Shown one piece after another: positions 1 to 10,400 of a stretch of DNA of 64,000 nucleotides. The stretch is taken from positions 30,066,699 through 30,130,698 of the forward strand of contig NC_066581.1 in the NCBI RefSeq assembly GCF_024323335.1. Direction: 5' to 3'. The translations under genes were made by a program, and so were the position numbers. This DNA comes from Lathyrus oleraceus (Eukaryota > Streptophyta > Magnoliopsida > Fabales > Fabaceae). The notes under the pieces were generated by a model. The model was not told the DNA's origin. It saw only the letters and a list, made by a program, of their open reading frames with translations, and ran no database searches. Position 1 is the stretch's first letter. Every line of letters begins with the position of its first letter.

Positions 1-895
1 TGAGGGGCTTTCCTTTTGATTTGAGTTTGATCCTTTTTAGGACATGTTCTTACTTGATTAAATATGCTTCATGTAGAATATTGGCTGCTGTTTTGACTTT
101 TTGCTTTGCCTTTGACCCTAGTCTTTGCACTAGTGGTTTGTACTCACCTTTTGAGCTTTGTATTTCAGGTTCAAGCAATTAGCTCTAGTGGTTGATGTGA
201 TCTCATTACTTGAGATACAATATTGCTTTGTCCACTAACCTTTGTTGTGTTGTAGGTCCCTTGGTGATGAACTCACTTGAGTTGTTTACACATAGGACTT
301 GTATTGTGTACATATTGAGGAACCATTGTTGATTGTCTGTTTGGTTTGTCTGAATATGATATTGACTTGTTTGACTTTTTTACAGGTACATTAGTCGCTT
401 TTAGCTCATTGATTGAGCTTTGCTTTGCTTGTGGTTGGTTTACCACATAGGTAATCACTCTCTAACTCCATGTAGTCTGGAAGCCCTGTCGTTTCTTTTG
501 GCAGGCATTTGGCTGAAGTCCTCCTTAAAAGGCAATGACTGTGTTTGTTTACTTTTGTTCTAAAGACCTCCTTGTCGAGGCATGTTACTTAAGTCCTCCT
601 AAGTGAAGAGGCAATTGACATATAGAAGGGACTAGCAGTCAGTCCTCTGTTATTCGTTGAGTTGGTCATTATGCTCGCACTACGTGCTGATGCTCTTGAA
701 CCTAACCCAAGATCTTGTATATAGAGTCAGTCAAGTGGAATAGGGTCCCTCATTCTGGATCCCCACGTTTTCATTGATTGAAGCTCACCCAGGCCTGGGT
801 TAAGAGCTATGAGGTCCAATCCTCATTACCTTTCATCTGCTCACCCTGACGGTCAATGTCAGTGGTTAAGAGCTTCAGCATACCCCTACAGTTGG

Positions 896-976
896 CTTGT
901 TTGTCGAGGTTGATATGACCCCTTGACTAAAGCCCGACTTGTTTGTCGAGGTTGATATGACCCCTTGACTAAAGCC
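896..976 (+). repeat. 42-bp tandem duplication inside LTR
   Basis: Two near-identical units starting CTTGTTTGTCGAGGTTGATA at 896 and 938, period 42 bp, ending AAAGCC. It is a local slippage-type duplication inside the LTR with no coding meaning. Confidence 0.9.
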
Positions 977-1310
977 TTACCCTTGGATGTTTGAGCCCCT
1001 TGTTGGTGTGTTTATTTCATGTTATATGTTTTTGTGTGGTGTGATTGTATCCCCATAGGTTTGCTAGACTTCGCATAGTCTCTGGTTTGCATGTCAGTTA
1101 AGGTAGCACAGTTCCTTCGTCTAGGACTTCCTTTCTCGCGTGAGCATTCCTAAAACATAAACCAACTTTGTCTTCTCTTAAGGACACGTTGACTCCTTCT
1201 ACTACAGGTGAGTAAGTCTCCAAAGGTCGAGCATCCGGTAGATTGCGTAGTAACGTTGTTCACCTAAAAAACACAAAACAAACAGAAATAGGTTAGCCAA
1301 ACTATGACAA

Positions 1311-1345
1311 CTCTGATTCTCATGTTCAGATGAGATACGTAGGCA
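1311..1345 (+). other. LTR hairpin module, copy a
   Basis: CTCTGAT (1311-1317) is followed directly by stem arm TCTCAT, a 6-nt loop, stem arm ATGAGA, and then TACGTAGGC starting at 1336. All 6 stem pairs are Watson-Crick. The same flanks with different stems occur at 1685 and 1775 and in the other LTR families of this window. Confidence 0.75.
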
Positions 1346-1510
1346 CGAGATGCGATGTCTTGTCGAGTTTGACTGACGACTAACACTAATCCTTGCTGGT
1401 TTTCGCCCTCGTTGCGATTCTTTTCTCTCGCCCTCGTTGCAATCGAGACCTTCCTTTTCTCTTACCCTCGTTGCAATCAAGACCCCTTCTTTTTGTTGTG
1501 TTTGTTGGTT

Positions 1511-1625
1511 CGGAGTCGGATGTAAGTCCATTTATTGGCATTCTGTTTCCTGTTTGTGTTTGTTGTTAGGAGTTGGATGTAAGTCCATTGATTGGCCTTC
1601 CGTTTCCTGTTGTGTATTTCCGTTG
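1511..1625 (+). repeat. 57-bp minisatellite, two units
   Basis: The block GGATGTAAGTCCAT recurs with a spacing of 57 bp (TGTAAGTCC at 1521 and 1578), followed by similar GGCnTTCnGTTTCCTG text. The reverse complement of the same core forms a six-unit array with period about 57-58 bp at 56141-56457 in the large Ogre LTR, so this is a shared LTR minisatellite at low copy number. Confidence 0.8.
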
Positions 1626-1684
1626 ACGTCTCAGCGTCTTTTTTCGGTGTTTTGTTTCGGCGTGTGTTAGCCGAGCTACGAGTG

Positions 1685-1721
1685 CTCTGATTCTTACTCT
1701 GGTTAGAGAAGATACGTATGC
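1685..1721 (+). other. LTR hairpin module, copy b
   Basis: CTCTGAT (1685-1691) is followed by arm TCTTaCTCT (one bulged A), loop GGTT, arm AGAGAAGA, and directly by TACGTATGC at 1713. Eight pairs form. The stem sequence differs from copies a and c but pairing is kept. Confidence 0.7.
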
Positions 1722-1774
1722 ATAGGATGCGATATCCTAGCGAGCATGTTTCCCATTTCCCCGAACTACATCGA

Positions 1775-1808
1775 CTCTGATGTTTGTTTCTGACAAACTA
1801 CGTAGGCC
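1775..1808 (+). other. LTR hairpin module, copy c
   Basis: CTCTGAT (1775-1781), arm GTTTGT, loop TTCTG, arm ACAAAC, then directly TACGTAGGCC at 1799. The 6-bp stem is perfect and unrelated in sequence to copies a and b, while the flanks are the same. Confidence 0.75.
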
Positions 1809-2137
1809 TAGGATGCGACCTCCTGCCGAGTCCGCTTTCTCTGTTTTCATTCACCTGTGTTTTATTCTAGTGTGTGTGCATTCTTTGAGCAGTTTTTATT
1901 AGCAACCTTTTTCTATTCTTTTTGAGCGTGGATCCCGTCGAGTACGACGGACGTGAGGGGTGCTAATACCTTCCCCTTGCGTAACCGACTCCCATACCTT
2001 GCAATCTCTGGTCGTAAGACCATTCCTTTCCCTTCTTCAGGTTTACTTCGAGCGTTTCCGTTCCCTCCTTTGGGATAAATAACGCACGGTGGCGGCTCTG
2101 TGTCTTTTCCCGCCGGTTTTTTTTCGCGTATGCGACA

Positions 2138-4048
2138 TCTGGCTGAATCTATTCTCTTTGATTCTCTGGCTGAATCTATTTTCGGTCTTCGGGCTAGACC
2201 TGACTTCGATCTTCAGGCTAGATCTTCTTTGATCTTCTGGCTAGATCTACTTTGTTTCGATGATAAATTCCCATCATTAGGTTCTCGCATCTGAGGCATG
2301 CGCTGGTGTACCCTCTTTCGAAATCTACACCCAACCTTCATGTTAGATATGCAGCTCCGAGAATACTCCACTTTTGGGCTTCGTACATATTCTTCAGGCT
2401 AGAACATGTTGTAACAACCCTTCAATTAGACTTTTGTTTTTAAATTGCGATCCGCGGGCTGGATCCTCTTGTAGATTGATTTTCTGTTGAACTGTCAATC
2501 TACTCCTCCAGCTGGTTTGCTGGGGAAATAACGCTTGTAGGCGATTCTCTGGCTGAATCTTCAAATTGAACCTCAGGCTGGCTCATTGGAAAACGATTCT
2601 CGGGCTGAATCTTCGAAATGACCCTCATGCTGGATCATACACACTTGATTCTCTGGCTGAATCTCATGACTTTGGTTGTAAAGTAGTTCTTCAGTCCGCT
2701 TTGAAGAACCTGTTTATATGCTTATGTGTATGCTTGATATGCATGCAAATGCAAATGTTATGCATGGTGTAAAAAGAAATCTGCTTGGGGAAGCAAGCTC
2801 CGGTAGGGAACGGATCACTGTATCAATCCTTGAATGCACTGTGGGGAACGATCCGTCTGCCGGGACCGGGGAGCCACCGAAAATAAATCGGCTTTTTTCT
2901 GGAAAGTTGACCTTGCTGGGGAAGTATCAACTATGGAAACTTTGTTTGGCGAGGCTCTATAAGGAGAGTCTATGGGGAAAGCACTTCCTGGGGAAATGTC
3001 GTAGGAATCGACCTTTGCTGGGGATATGAACTTGCTAATCGTCCTCAGGCTGGGGATAAAAAAAAATCTGTTAAAAAAAAATCTGCTAGGGAATGCGATG
3101 AGCACTGGGAACACCACCCTCTCGTCTGTTGGGTATGCAACTACTCCGCTGTTGCTGGGGATACAAAGTGCAACTCTACTGGGGGGTGCTCTGCTGAGGA
3201 GAGACTTTGTCAACCGCTTGGGGATGAGGATTTGGCATCTAGTTCCTGTGACCTGCAAACACACACGTATGTCCCGGGGGAATTGCTCGGTTTGAATTCA
3301 CCATCCGGGATTAAGCACATTCAAAGCAATTTTAAGTGTTTTCCTGTGCAAATCATCTGCAAAAGCCGCCATTATTTTCAGATGCAATATGTTTCATCAA
3401 GAATTCAGACATCTTTTGCAAACAAACTGATAAATGAAAAATAAAGAGGCTCTTTAGCTGAATTATTCGACTTTTATTGGTTGAAAAGTTTGTGCCAGGA
3501 ATAGGCGAGTACATCAGGAAGCTGATCCCTGAAAAGAGGCGATCGCTATAAGTTGAACAAAAGAAAACTATCCTAATGGCAATGTGGATACGGGGTCCCA
3601 CTAAGTTTCGACTCTGCTATGGCTCGTATGACCTCAAGACGCTCTGCTCATCTTGCTTTCTGAAGTGGATGATTAGTCGATCTTTTAACCTTTGAAGATT
3701 GCCGGATTGAATGAAACGGTGATATAACACAGATGAACTCAGATTGCAGTCATTCGCTTATTCCCTAACTTTTGCCTGGATCGCCTTTTTGGGTTTTCAA
3801 TCCACCGGGATACCCATTTTTGCCTGAGCCACCCTTTCGGGTTTTTGACTCACCGGGTGTACATTTTTTTATTTTTATATCCCTAATTTTTGCCCGAACC
3901 TCTTTATTCTTTTTTTTTTGGTTCGTCGGGATGCCCTTTTTTGCCTGGACTCTCTTTCTTTTGTCCAGCGGGTCAATTATGTGAAGTATTTTTTAACTGC
4001 ATCTGAGTTGACAGGGGATGGGAAGTCTTTGCCATCCATGGTTGTTAG
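2138..4048 (-). mobile_element. Tat/Ogre-like gypsy element, post-pol region and 3' UTR
   Basis: Read on the minus strand, this continues the integrase C-terminus interrupted at 4048: the reading frame resumes across the copia insertion and ends in a stop at about 3980. Beyond it lies non-coding 3' UTR with many imperfect units whose plus-strand form is CTCTGCTGGGGAT or CTGGCTGAATC. Exact GCTGGGGA occurs at 2519, 2915, 3017, 3049 and 3154. Long variable repeats in the 3' UTR are typical of Ogre/Tat elements. No polypurine tract or minus-oriented 3' LTR follows on the left: sequence changes at 2137/2138 to a plus-oriented LTR. The open frame at 2815-3264 follows the repeats and is not considered a gene. 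Confidence 0.7.
4044..4048. repeat. Target-site duplication GTTAG, left copy (copia)
   Basis: GTTAG directly precedes the 5' LTR at 4049 and is repeated directly after the 3' LTR at 12813-12817. Removing the element and one GTTAG restores colinearity of the Tat integrase C-terminal frame, which confirms the insertion point. Confidence 0.95.
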
Positions 4049-5436
4049 TGTTGGTGTAAGCCCTAGAGGCCAATACTTTTGGTACTTGTATCGAATTATT
4101 TATTAATAATAAAAGGCTTTTTCTTTATTACGTTTGTTTAATAAAGTCCCTAGAATAGCTAGTCCGTTTAATGTATTAAGTGTGACTTAATCATGAGAAC
4201 ACATTAAACATAAGGACACTATTCTTAAAGTATCCGTAGTCGAGCTTTATTGTGAAGTGGGATGACATTAAAGCATTAAGACTATTATGTATATAGACTG
4301 ATGATCACATCTCATGGATCATGGATAAGGAGTTATCAAGTCTTAAACATAGGTATGAATATTAAGAGTAATATTTATACCGGATTGACCCGCTATGAGA
4401 ATACTCTATAGAAAGTTATGAAAAGTGTCATAAGTTATTCTCATGGTGATAATGGTGTATACCACTCTTCGACCTGAAACCACTATGGACCCTAGATGTA
4501 GAGTCGAGTGCTTTATTGCTGATCCAACGTTGTCCGTAACTGGATAACCATAAAGACTGTTGATGGGTACTCCACGAAGCATGCTGAGGGACATGAGTGA
4601 CCTAGATGGAATTTGCCCATCCTGCATAAAAGGATAAATGTCTATGGGCCCAATATTGAACTGGACAAGGATAACACGGTCTATGCCTTGTGTTCAATAT
4701 GGATATAAGGGTAAAATGGTAATTATACACATAAGTATTATCACAGAAGGAATTGTCAGATCACTTGACATTTTCGTGTCTTGGGTAGCAGTGATGTGTT
4801 GCTAGATACCGCTCACTGTTTATTATGTTAAATACATGATTTAATATAATTGCCAATGCCGCGAGAACCTACAGGGTCACACACAAAGGACGGATTGATG
4901 AGAGATAGAGTAACTAAGGAATACCGTAAGGTACGGTGCCCTTAAGTGAATTATAGAACATCGTAAGGTACGGTGTACTTGAGTAGAATACGAAATATGG
5001 TAAGGTACCATGGGCTTAAGTGATTTTGGGCATATTATAAGATATGGGCCAAAATACACTTAAGTGGGCCTTTTAGCTTGAAGCCCACACAAGTGGTTCT
5101 ATAAATAGAACCCTTGTGCAGAAGCATTCATTGCGGTTGCATTATTTTCGTTTTCTCACACTCTCTCTCTCACTCAAAGCCTTCATTCATACCAGCTAGC
5201 TCTGAGATTGAAGGAACTCGTTCGTGTGGACTGAGTAGAGACGTTGTCATCATTCAACGTTCGTGATCGTTTCCGTGGATCTGCATCAAAGGTTTTGATC
5301 GTCACAAGAGATCTGCACCAAAGGTTTCAATCGTCACAAGAGGTAAATATTCTATCACTGATCATGACCATTCGTAAGGATCTCTAAAGGAGAAAATTTT
5401 AATTTCCGCTGCGTTTTGGACCGCAATTCTCCTTCA
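4049..5436 (+). repeat. copia 5' LTR
   Basis: 1388 bp, starting TGTTGGTGTAAGCCC and ending CCTTCA immediately before the PBS. Nearly identical to 11423-12812. It contains a TATA box at 5100-5107 and CT-rich sequence at about 5157-5175 downstream of it. Confidence 0.96.
5100..5107 (+). promoter_or_regulatory. TATA box of copia 5' LTR
   Basis: TATAAATA lies about 1.05 kb into the LTR, with a CT-rich leader 50-75 bp downstream. The same box is kept at 12474-12481 in the 3' LTR. Transcription would start about 30 bp downstream and run rightwards. Confidence 0.7.
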
Positions 5437-5437
5437 G

Positions 5438-5450
5438 TGGTATCAGAGCC
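5438..5450 (+). other. Primer binding site (initiator tRNA-Met)
   Basis: TGGTATCAGAGCC begins 2 nt after the LTR end. This is the canonical plant tRNA-iMet primer site used by most copia elements. Confidence 0.95.
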
Positions 5451-5981
5451 ACTTACAAAACCATGAATCAGATAGCTGTTTAATTTCTATATTAATATGA
5501 TTAAAAGACATAATGAATCAATTAATTAAACGAGTAATTAAATTTGGCATCATGAGTGTACGAGTTGGATGATTGATGTTGACTATGCTTCGGTACCGAC
5601 ATTAGTATGGTGAAGCAGCGATACATCGATCGTCCATAGGTTACGCAATTGAGACCGATCAACTTATATATGATATAAGTAATCCTAATGCAAAGTACGG
5701 TATATGTGATATACTGTTTCTGTTTCGTTCATTCAAACACTAAATGGTTGTTTTCCTTTGAGCGATCAATGGTCATTTGCTTCGGAATCCGACATTAGTA
5801 TGGTGAAGCAATGACCTGTTGATCAATCATACTGAATCAACAATCGAGGTGTGTTTGACGGTCTGAAATTGGCGCCTTAGGGTTGGTGACGGCGCAAGGG
5901 TTGTGCCGTTAAGGAGTTGTGAATTTAGGGCTTTTTGGAAGAGGTCTGTAGACTGTTTCAAAGTTCCGTTATTTTGGCCGC

Positions 5982-6154
5982 GTGACGTTCGTCACGAGCT
6001 TATGACGAGCGTAACAAACTGGTTGTGACGGTCGTAACGTGCCCTGTGACGGTCGTCACACTCACATGGCCTGTGACGGTCGTAACGTGCTTTGTGACGG
6101 TCGTCACACTCACATGGCCTGTGACGATCGTAACATGCATGTGACGGTCGTCAC
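5982..6154 (+). repeat. Array of quasi-palindromic 14-mers in copia leader
   Basis: Seven clear units of GTGACGNTCGT(C/A)AC at 5982, 6025, 6046, 6073, 6094, 6121 and 6141, plus a degenerate one near 6003. Types ending GTCAC and GTAAC alternate, so the higher-order period is about 48 bp. Units ending GTCAC are self-complementary except for the centre. Confidence 0.9.
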
Positions 6155-6629
6155 ACTCATAAGGTCAGAATTCTCGGGGTTTCTGTTTTTGACTACGCAA
6201 GGGTTGTGTTGATGCAAAACAATGTCCATTTCAAATGAATTGTTCATTAAAATTTTGGACAGGGGCGCTGCCCCTCCAACCCCGCAAGGGGCGCTACCCC
6301 CTTGACCCCCGTCCGGGCAGCGGAACCCCCGGCTAACTCTGCGTAGTATGATCGGTCGCCGAAATTTAATTTTGTTTTAATTAATTAAAGGAATTAAAAA
6401 TTAATAATAATAATAATGTGTTTGTTATTATTGCCCTGTTATGATCAGTTATGGCCTTAGTCTTCCTTCATTTTGTTTTGGGTTTTTAAATATGACCTGC
6501 GTGTCGTGCCTCTCATTTTAATCTCTTAATGTAACTTCTTTTCTCATCTCAAACCCTCGTATGTAAAACGAGTTTCTTCTGGAATGTAATGTTATGAAGA
6601 AAGAGAAGAAGACAATGTTATGAAGAAAG

Positions 6630-6742
6630 AGAAGATTTCAATATCAAAGGAGGACAACCTTGAAGATCTTGCTTGGAGAAGCTTGGAGAAGAATTCAATA
6701 TTAAAGGAGGACAACCTTGAAGATCTTGCTTGGAGAAGCTTA
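6630..6742 (+). repeat. 57-bp tandem duplication in copia leader
   Basis: GGAGGACAACCTTGAAGATC recurs with a period of 57 bp (AAAGG at 6646 and 6703). The units also share GAAGCTTGG/GAAGCTTAG ends. It looks like local slippage. Confidence 0.85.
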
Positions 6743-6821
6743 GATCGTTATTAGGTTAGCTTAGGTTCTCTCATTGGCTTGGGAGAACAATTGCGCTAGG
6801 GGCCATAACTGTTTCATTATG

Positions 6822-6882
6822 TATGTATGTTGATGCATGTGTATGTATGTTGATGCGTGTGAATGTATGTTGATGCATGTGA
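6822..6882 (+). repeat. 20-bp repeat, three units
   Basis: Three consecutive imperfect copies of TATGTATGTTGATGCATGTG, differing by single bases. Confidence 0.8.
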
Positions 6883-7448
6883 GAGACGATTTATATGATA
6901 AATAAGCCGGTGAGATCAGGACAATTACAATTCCCTCAAATTAAATATTAAGTTTATGCTTTCCAAGTTTTAGCACTCATCAAGACTAGTATTGGATAAT
7001 GTAGGTTTCGCCTACGCGAGGTGCATGTTCTATATTAGTAAGATGCGATGGGATAATTGTAATATCCAATTGCTAAAACAATGGGTCAAACTTAACTAAA
7101 TAAATTATAATAAGATTATATATGTTTAGAAGCAAGAGTTGGAAATGATCCATATGATGGATTGGAATAAAGAGTTATTCACCCAACTGAAATTTTCGAG
7201 AGTTGTATGAGATACAATTGGAAGGAGTTCCTACCTAAATAACCTAGTTTTGTGTAATCCGCCTACGCGGACTTAGAACGAAGTGAAATATGGATCTCGA
7301 CCCACTAGAAAATCTTCCAACGGGATTTTCCGAATCAAATGATGAGGGTCATTTGTTTTGAGTAAAATAGTGGGAGCATATTTAATTAAAGGCCTAATTA
7401 AATATGTCAATGATACTTATATTTTCATTAATTCTTATGTAGATTACC

Positions 7449-10400
7449 ATGACAACAAACACCTCTAACAACATCTTGCGATCAATCCTTGACAAAGAAA
7501 AATTGTCTGGGACAAATTTCCTGGATTGGCACCGAAACCTGAGGATTATCCTCAAACATGATAAAAAGCTGTATGTCTTGGAGACTCCTGTTCCTGAAGA
7601 GGAACCTCCTAGTTCTGCACCTAAGGCAGAAAGAGATGCTTATAAGAAGCATGTCGATGATGCCAAAGAAACTGCTTATCTCATGCTAGCTACCATGAAC
7701 TCAGAATTGCAAAAGCAACATGAGAACATATCAACGTTCGATATGATCGAACACCTGAAGTTGCTCTATCAAGAGCAAGCAAGGCATGAGAGGTTTGAGG
7801 TTTCAAAAGCCCTTTTTCAAAGCAAGTTAGCTGAGGGAGCCCCTGTAAGTCCCCATGTGCTCAAGATGATTGGGTATGTGGAAAACCTTGAAAGGTTGGG
7901 TTTTCCCCTCGGAAAGGAACTTGCGACTGATTTGATCTTGCAATCGTTGCCAGACAGATTCAGTCAATTTGTCCTAAATTTCAATATGAATGATATGGAT
8001 AAATCTCTTCCTGAACTGCTAGGCATGTTAAGAATAGCTGAGCAGAATCTGAAGACAAAAGGGAAGTCCATTCTGATGATCAGAAATGGAAAGAGACAGA
8101 ACAAAAGGCCCACCAAGCAGGGTGATAAAGGGAAAGGCAAGGAAGTTGCCAAACCCAGACCCACTGTTGCTGCTTTGAAGCCTACTGGAGACATAGCAAA
8201 GGCAGGCACCTGCTTCCATTGCGGTAAGACCGGACACTGGAAGAGAAACTGCCCAAAGTACCTGGAAGATACGAAGAATGGAGTAGAGACTTCAACTTCA
8301 GGTATTTTTGTTATTGAAATAAATTTATCTACTTCTGCATCATGGGTATTAGATACTGGATGTGGTTCTCACATTTGTACAAATGTGCAGGGGCTAAAAA
8401 GAAGTAGAGATTTGGCAAAAGGTGAAGTTGACCTATGAGTTGGCAATGGAGCAAAGGTTGTTGCTTTAGCCGTAGGAACTTATGTATTAACTTTACCTAG
8501 TGGTCTAATAATTCAGTTAGAGAACTATTATTATGTACCTGCAATTAGCAGGAATATTATTTCCATTTCTTGTTTGGACAAGTTTGGTTTTTCATTTATA
8601 ATAAAGAACAATTGTTGCTCAATTTATTTGAATGATATATTCTATGCTACTGCACAAATGAGCAATGGACTGTATGTCCTTGATCTCGAAATGCCTATAT
8701 ATAACATTAATACTAAAAGGATGAAACCTAACGAGTTAAATCCAACTTACCTTTGGCATTGTCGATTAGGCCACATAAATGAGAAACGCATTTCCAAGCT
8801 CCATAAAGATGGACTCTTGGACTCTTTTGATTATGAATAATATGAGACATGCAGATCTTGTTTAATTGGAAAGATGACAAAGTTTCCATTCACAGGAAAA
8901 GGTGAAAGATCTAATGATCTTTTGGCCCTCATACATACTGATGTATGTGGACCACTGAACATACTAGCCAGAGGAGGTTTTCAGTACTTCATCACATTCA
9001 CTGATGATTTCAGTAGATATGGTTATGTGTATTTAATGAAACACAAATCAGAGTCCTTTGAAAAGTTCAAGGAATTCAAGAATGAAGTACAAAACCAACT
9101 AGGTAAGAATATTAAAACTCTTCGATCAGATCGAGGTGGTGAGTATTTAAGCCTAGAGTTTGATGACCATCTGAAAGAGTGTGGGATCCTATCCCAACTT
9201 ACTCCTCCTGGAACACCCCAATGGAATGGTGTATCTGAGAGAAGAAATCGAACCCTGTTAGACATGGTCCGATCCATGATGAGTCACGCCGATCTTCCAA
9301 ACTCCTTTTGGGGACATGCACTATTGACAACAGCTTACACACTTAACCGTGTTCCATCCAAAAAGGTTGAGAAGACACCATATGAGATATGGAGTGGTAA
9401 GAAACCACATATGTCTTACATAAAGATTTGGGGTTGTGAGGTTTATGTGAAACGACAAATTTCCACTAAGCTTGAGCCCAAATCTGACAAATGCTTATTT
9501 GTGGGGTATCCTAAAGAAACAAGAGGGTATTACTTCTATAATCCTTCTGAGGGCAAAGTGTTTGTCGCTCGAACTGGAGTTTTCCTAGAAAAGGATTTTA
9601 TTTCCAAAGGAACCAGTGGGAGGAAAATAGAGCTTGGAGAAATTCAGGAATCACAAAGCATAGATACACCTATGGAGGAATTAGAGCAGGAAACACAAGA
9701 AGTTGTGGAAGAGCAACCTGCTCAAGTAGAACAAGACCAGCGTAGGTCAAGCAGGATACGTCAATTACATGAGAGATATGAATATCTCATAACTGATCAA
9801 GATGATGTATTACTCATGGATCAAGATGAGCCTGTGACCTACCAAGAGGCCATAACTGGTCCCGAGTCTGAGAAGTGGCTAGAAGCCATGAAATCTGAAA
9901 TGGATTCCATGTACACAAACCAAGTTTGGGCCTTGGTAGAGCCTCCTGTAGGAGTTAACCCTATAGGATGCAAGTGGGTCTTCAAAAAGAAGACTGACAT
10001 GGATGGTAAGGTACATACCTATAAGGCAAGACTGGTTGCAAAAGGATATAAACAAATTCATGGGATTGACTATGATGAAACCTTTTCACCAGTTGCAATG
10101 CTTAAATCTGTTCGGATTTTACTTGCTATCGCTGCATATCATGATTATGAAATATGGCAGATGGATGTCAAAACTGCTTTCCTTAATGGAAATCTTCTTG
10201 AGGATGTGTACATGACACAGCCTGAAGGATTTGACATACCAGAGGAAGCCCAAAAGATATGTAAGTTACAAAGATCAATCTATGGATTGAAGCAAGCTTC
10301 CAGAAGCTGGAATTTTCGTTTTGATGAAACAGTAAAACAATATGGATTCATCAAGAACGAAGATGAGCCTTGTGTCTACAAGAAGGTTAGTGGGAGCATG

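Larger units (their letters stand above)
1..2137 (+). mobile_element. Ogre/Tat-type LTR, right-hand part (R-U5), plus orientation
   Basis: Non-coding LTR sequence. The stretch from about 1170 to 2137 is the reverse-complement counterpart of the Tat LTR at 18653-19240: the same ATAAATAACGCACGGTGG block lies near the end, and both terminate in TGCGACA. The stretch at about 480-980 (AGTCCTCCTTAAAAGGCAAT and neighbouring blocks) is homologous in reverse to 56760-57080 of the large Ogre LTR. No LTR start (TGTAA...) is visible at position 1, so the LTR probably begins upstream of the window. No PBS follows position 2137; the next sequence is antisense-oriented 3' UTR of another element. It may therefore be the 3' LTR of a plus-strand element lying to the left, or an inverted fragment. 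Small ORFs here are chance. Confidence 0.75.
5451..7448 (+). other. copia untranslated leader
   Basis: About 2 kb between PBS and the gag ATG without a convincing ORF. It holds an array of GTGACGGTCGTCAC-type palindromes (5982-6154), a 57-bp tandem duplication (6630-6742) and a three-unit 20-bp repeat (about 6822-6882). A short GC-rich block lies at 6260-6350. Any packaging signal should lie here, but none can be recognised by eye. Confidence 0.8.

Noticed and set aside
2815..3264. 149-codon minus frame in Tat 3' UTR
   Set aside because: Its sequence is the translation of degenerate CTGGGGA-type repeats (Ser-Pro-rich); no homology to known proteins is recognised.
5982..6154. Regular short repeats resembling a CRISPR array
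   Set aside because: Plant copia leader, units are 14 bp with irregular short spacers that are themselves repeated, and there are no cas genes.
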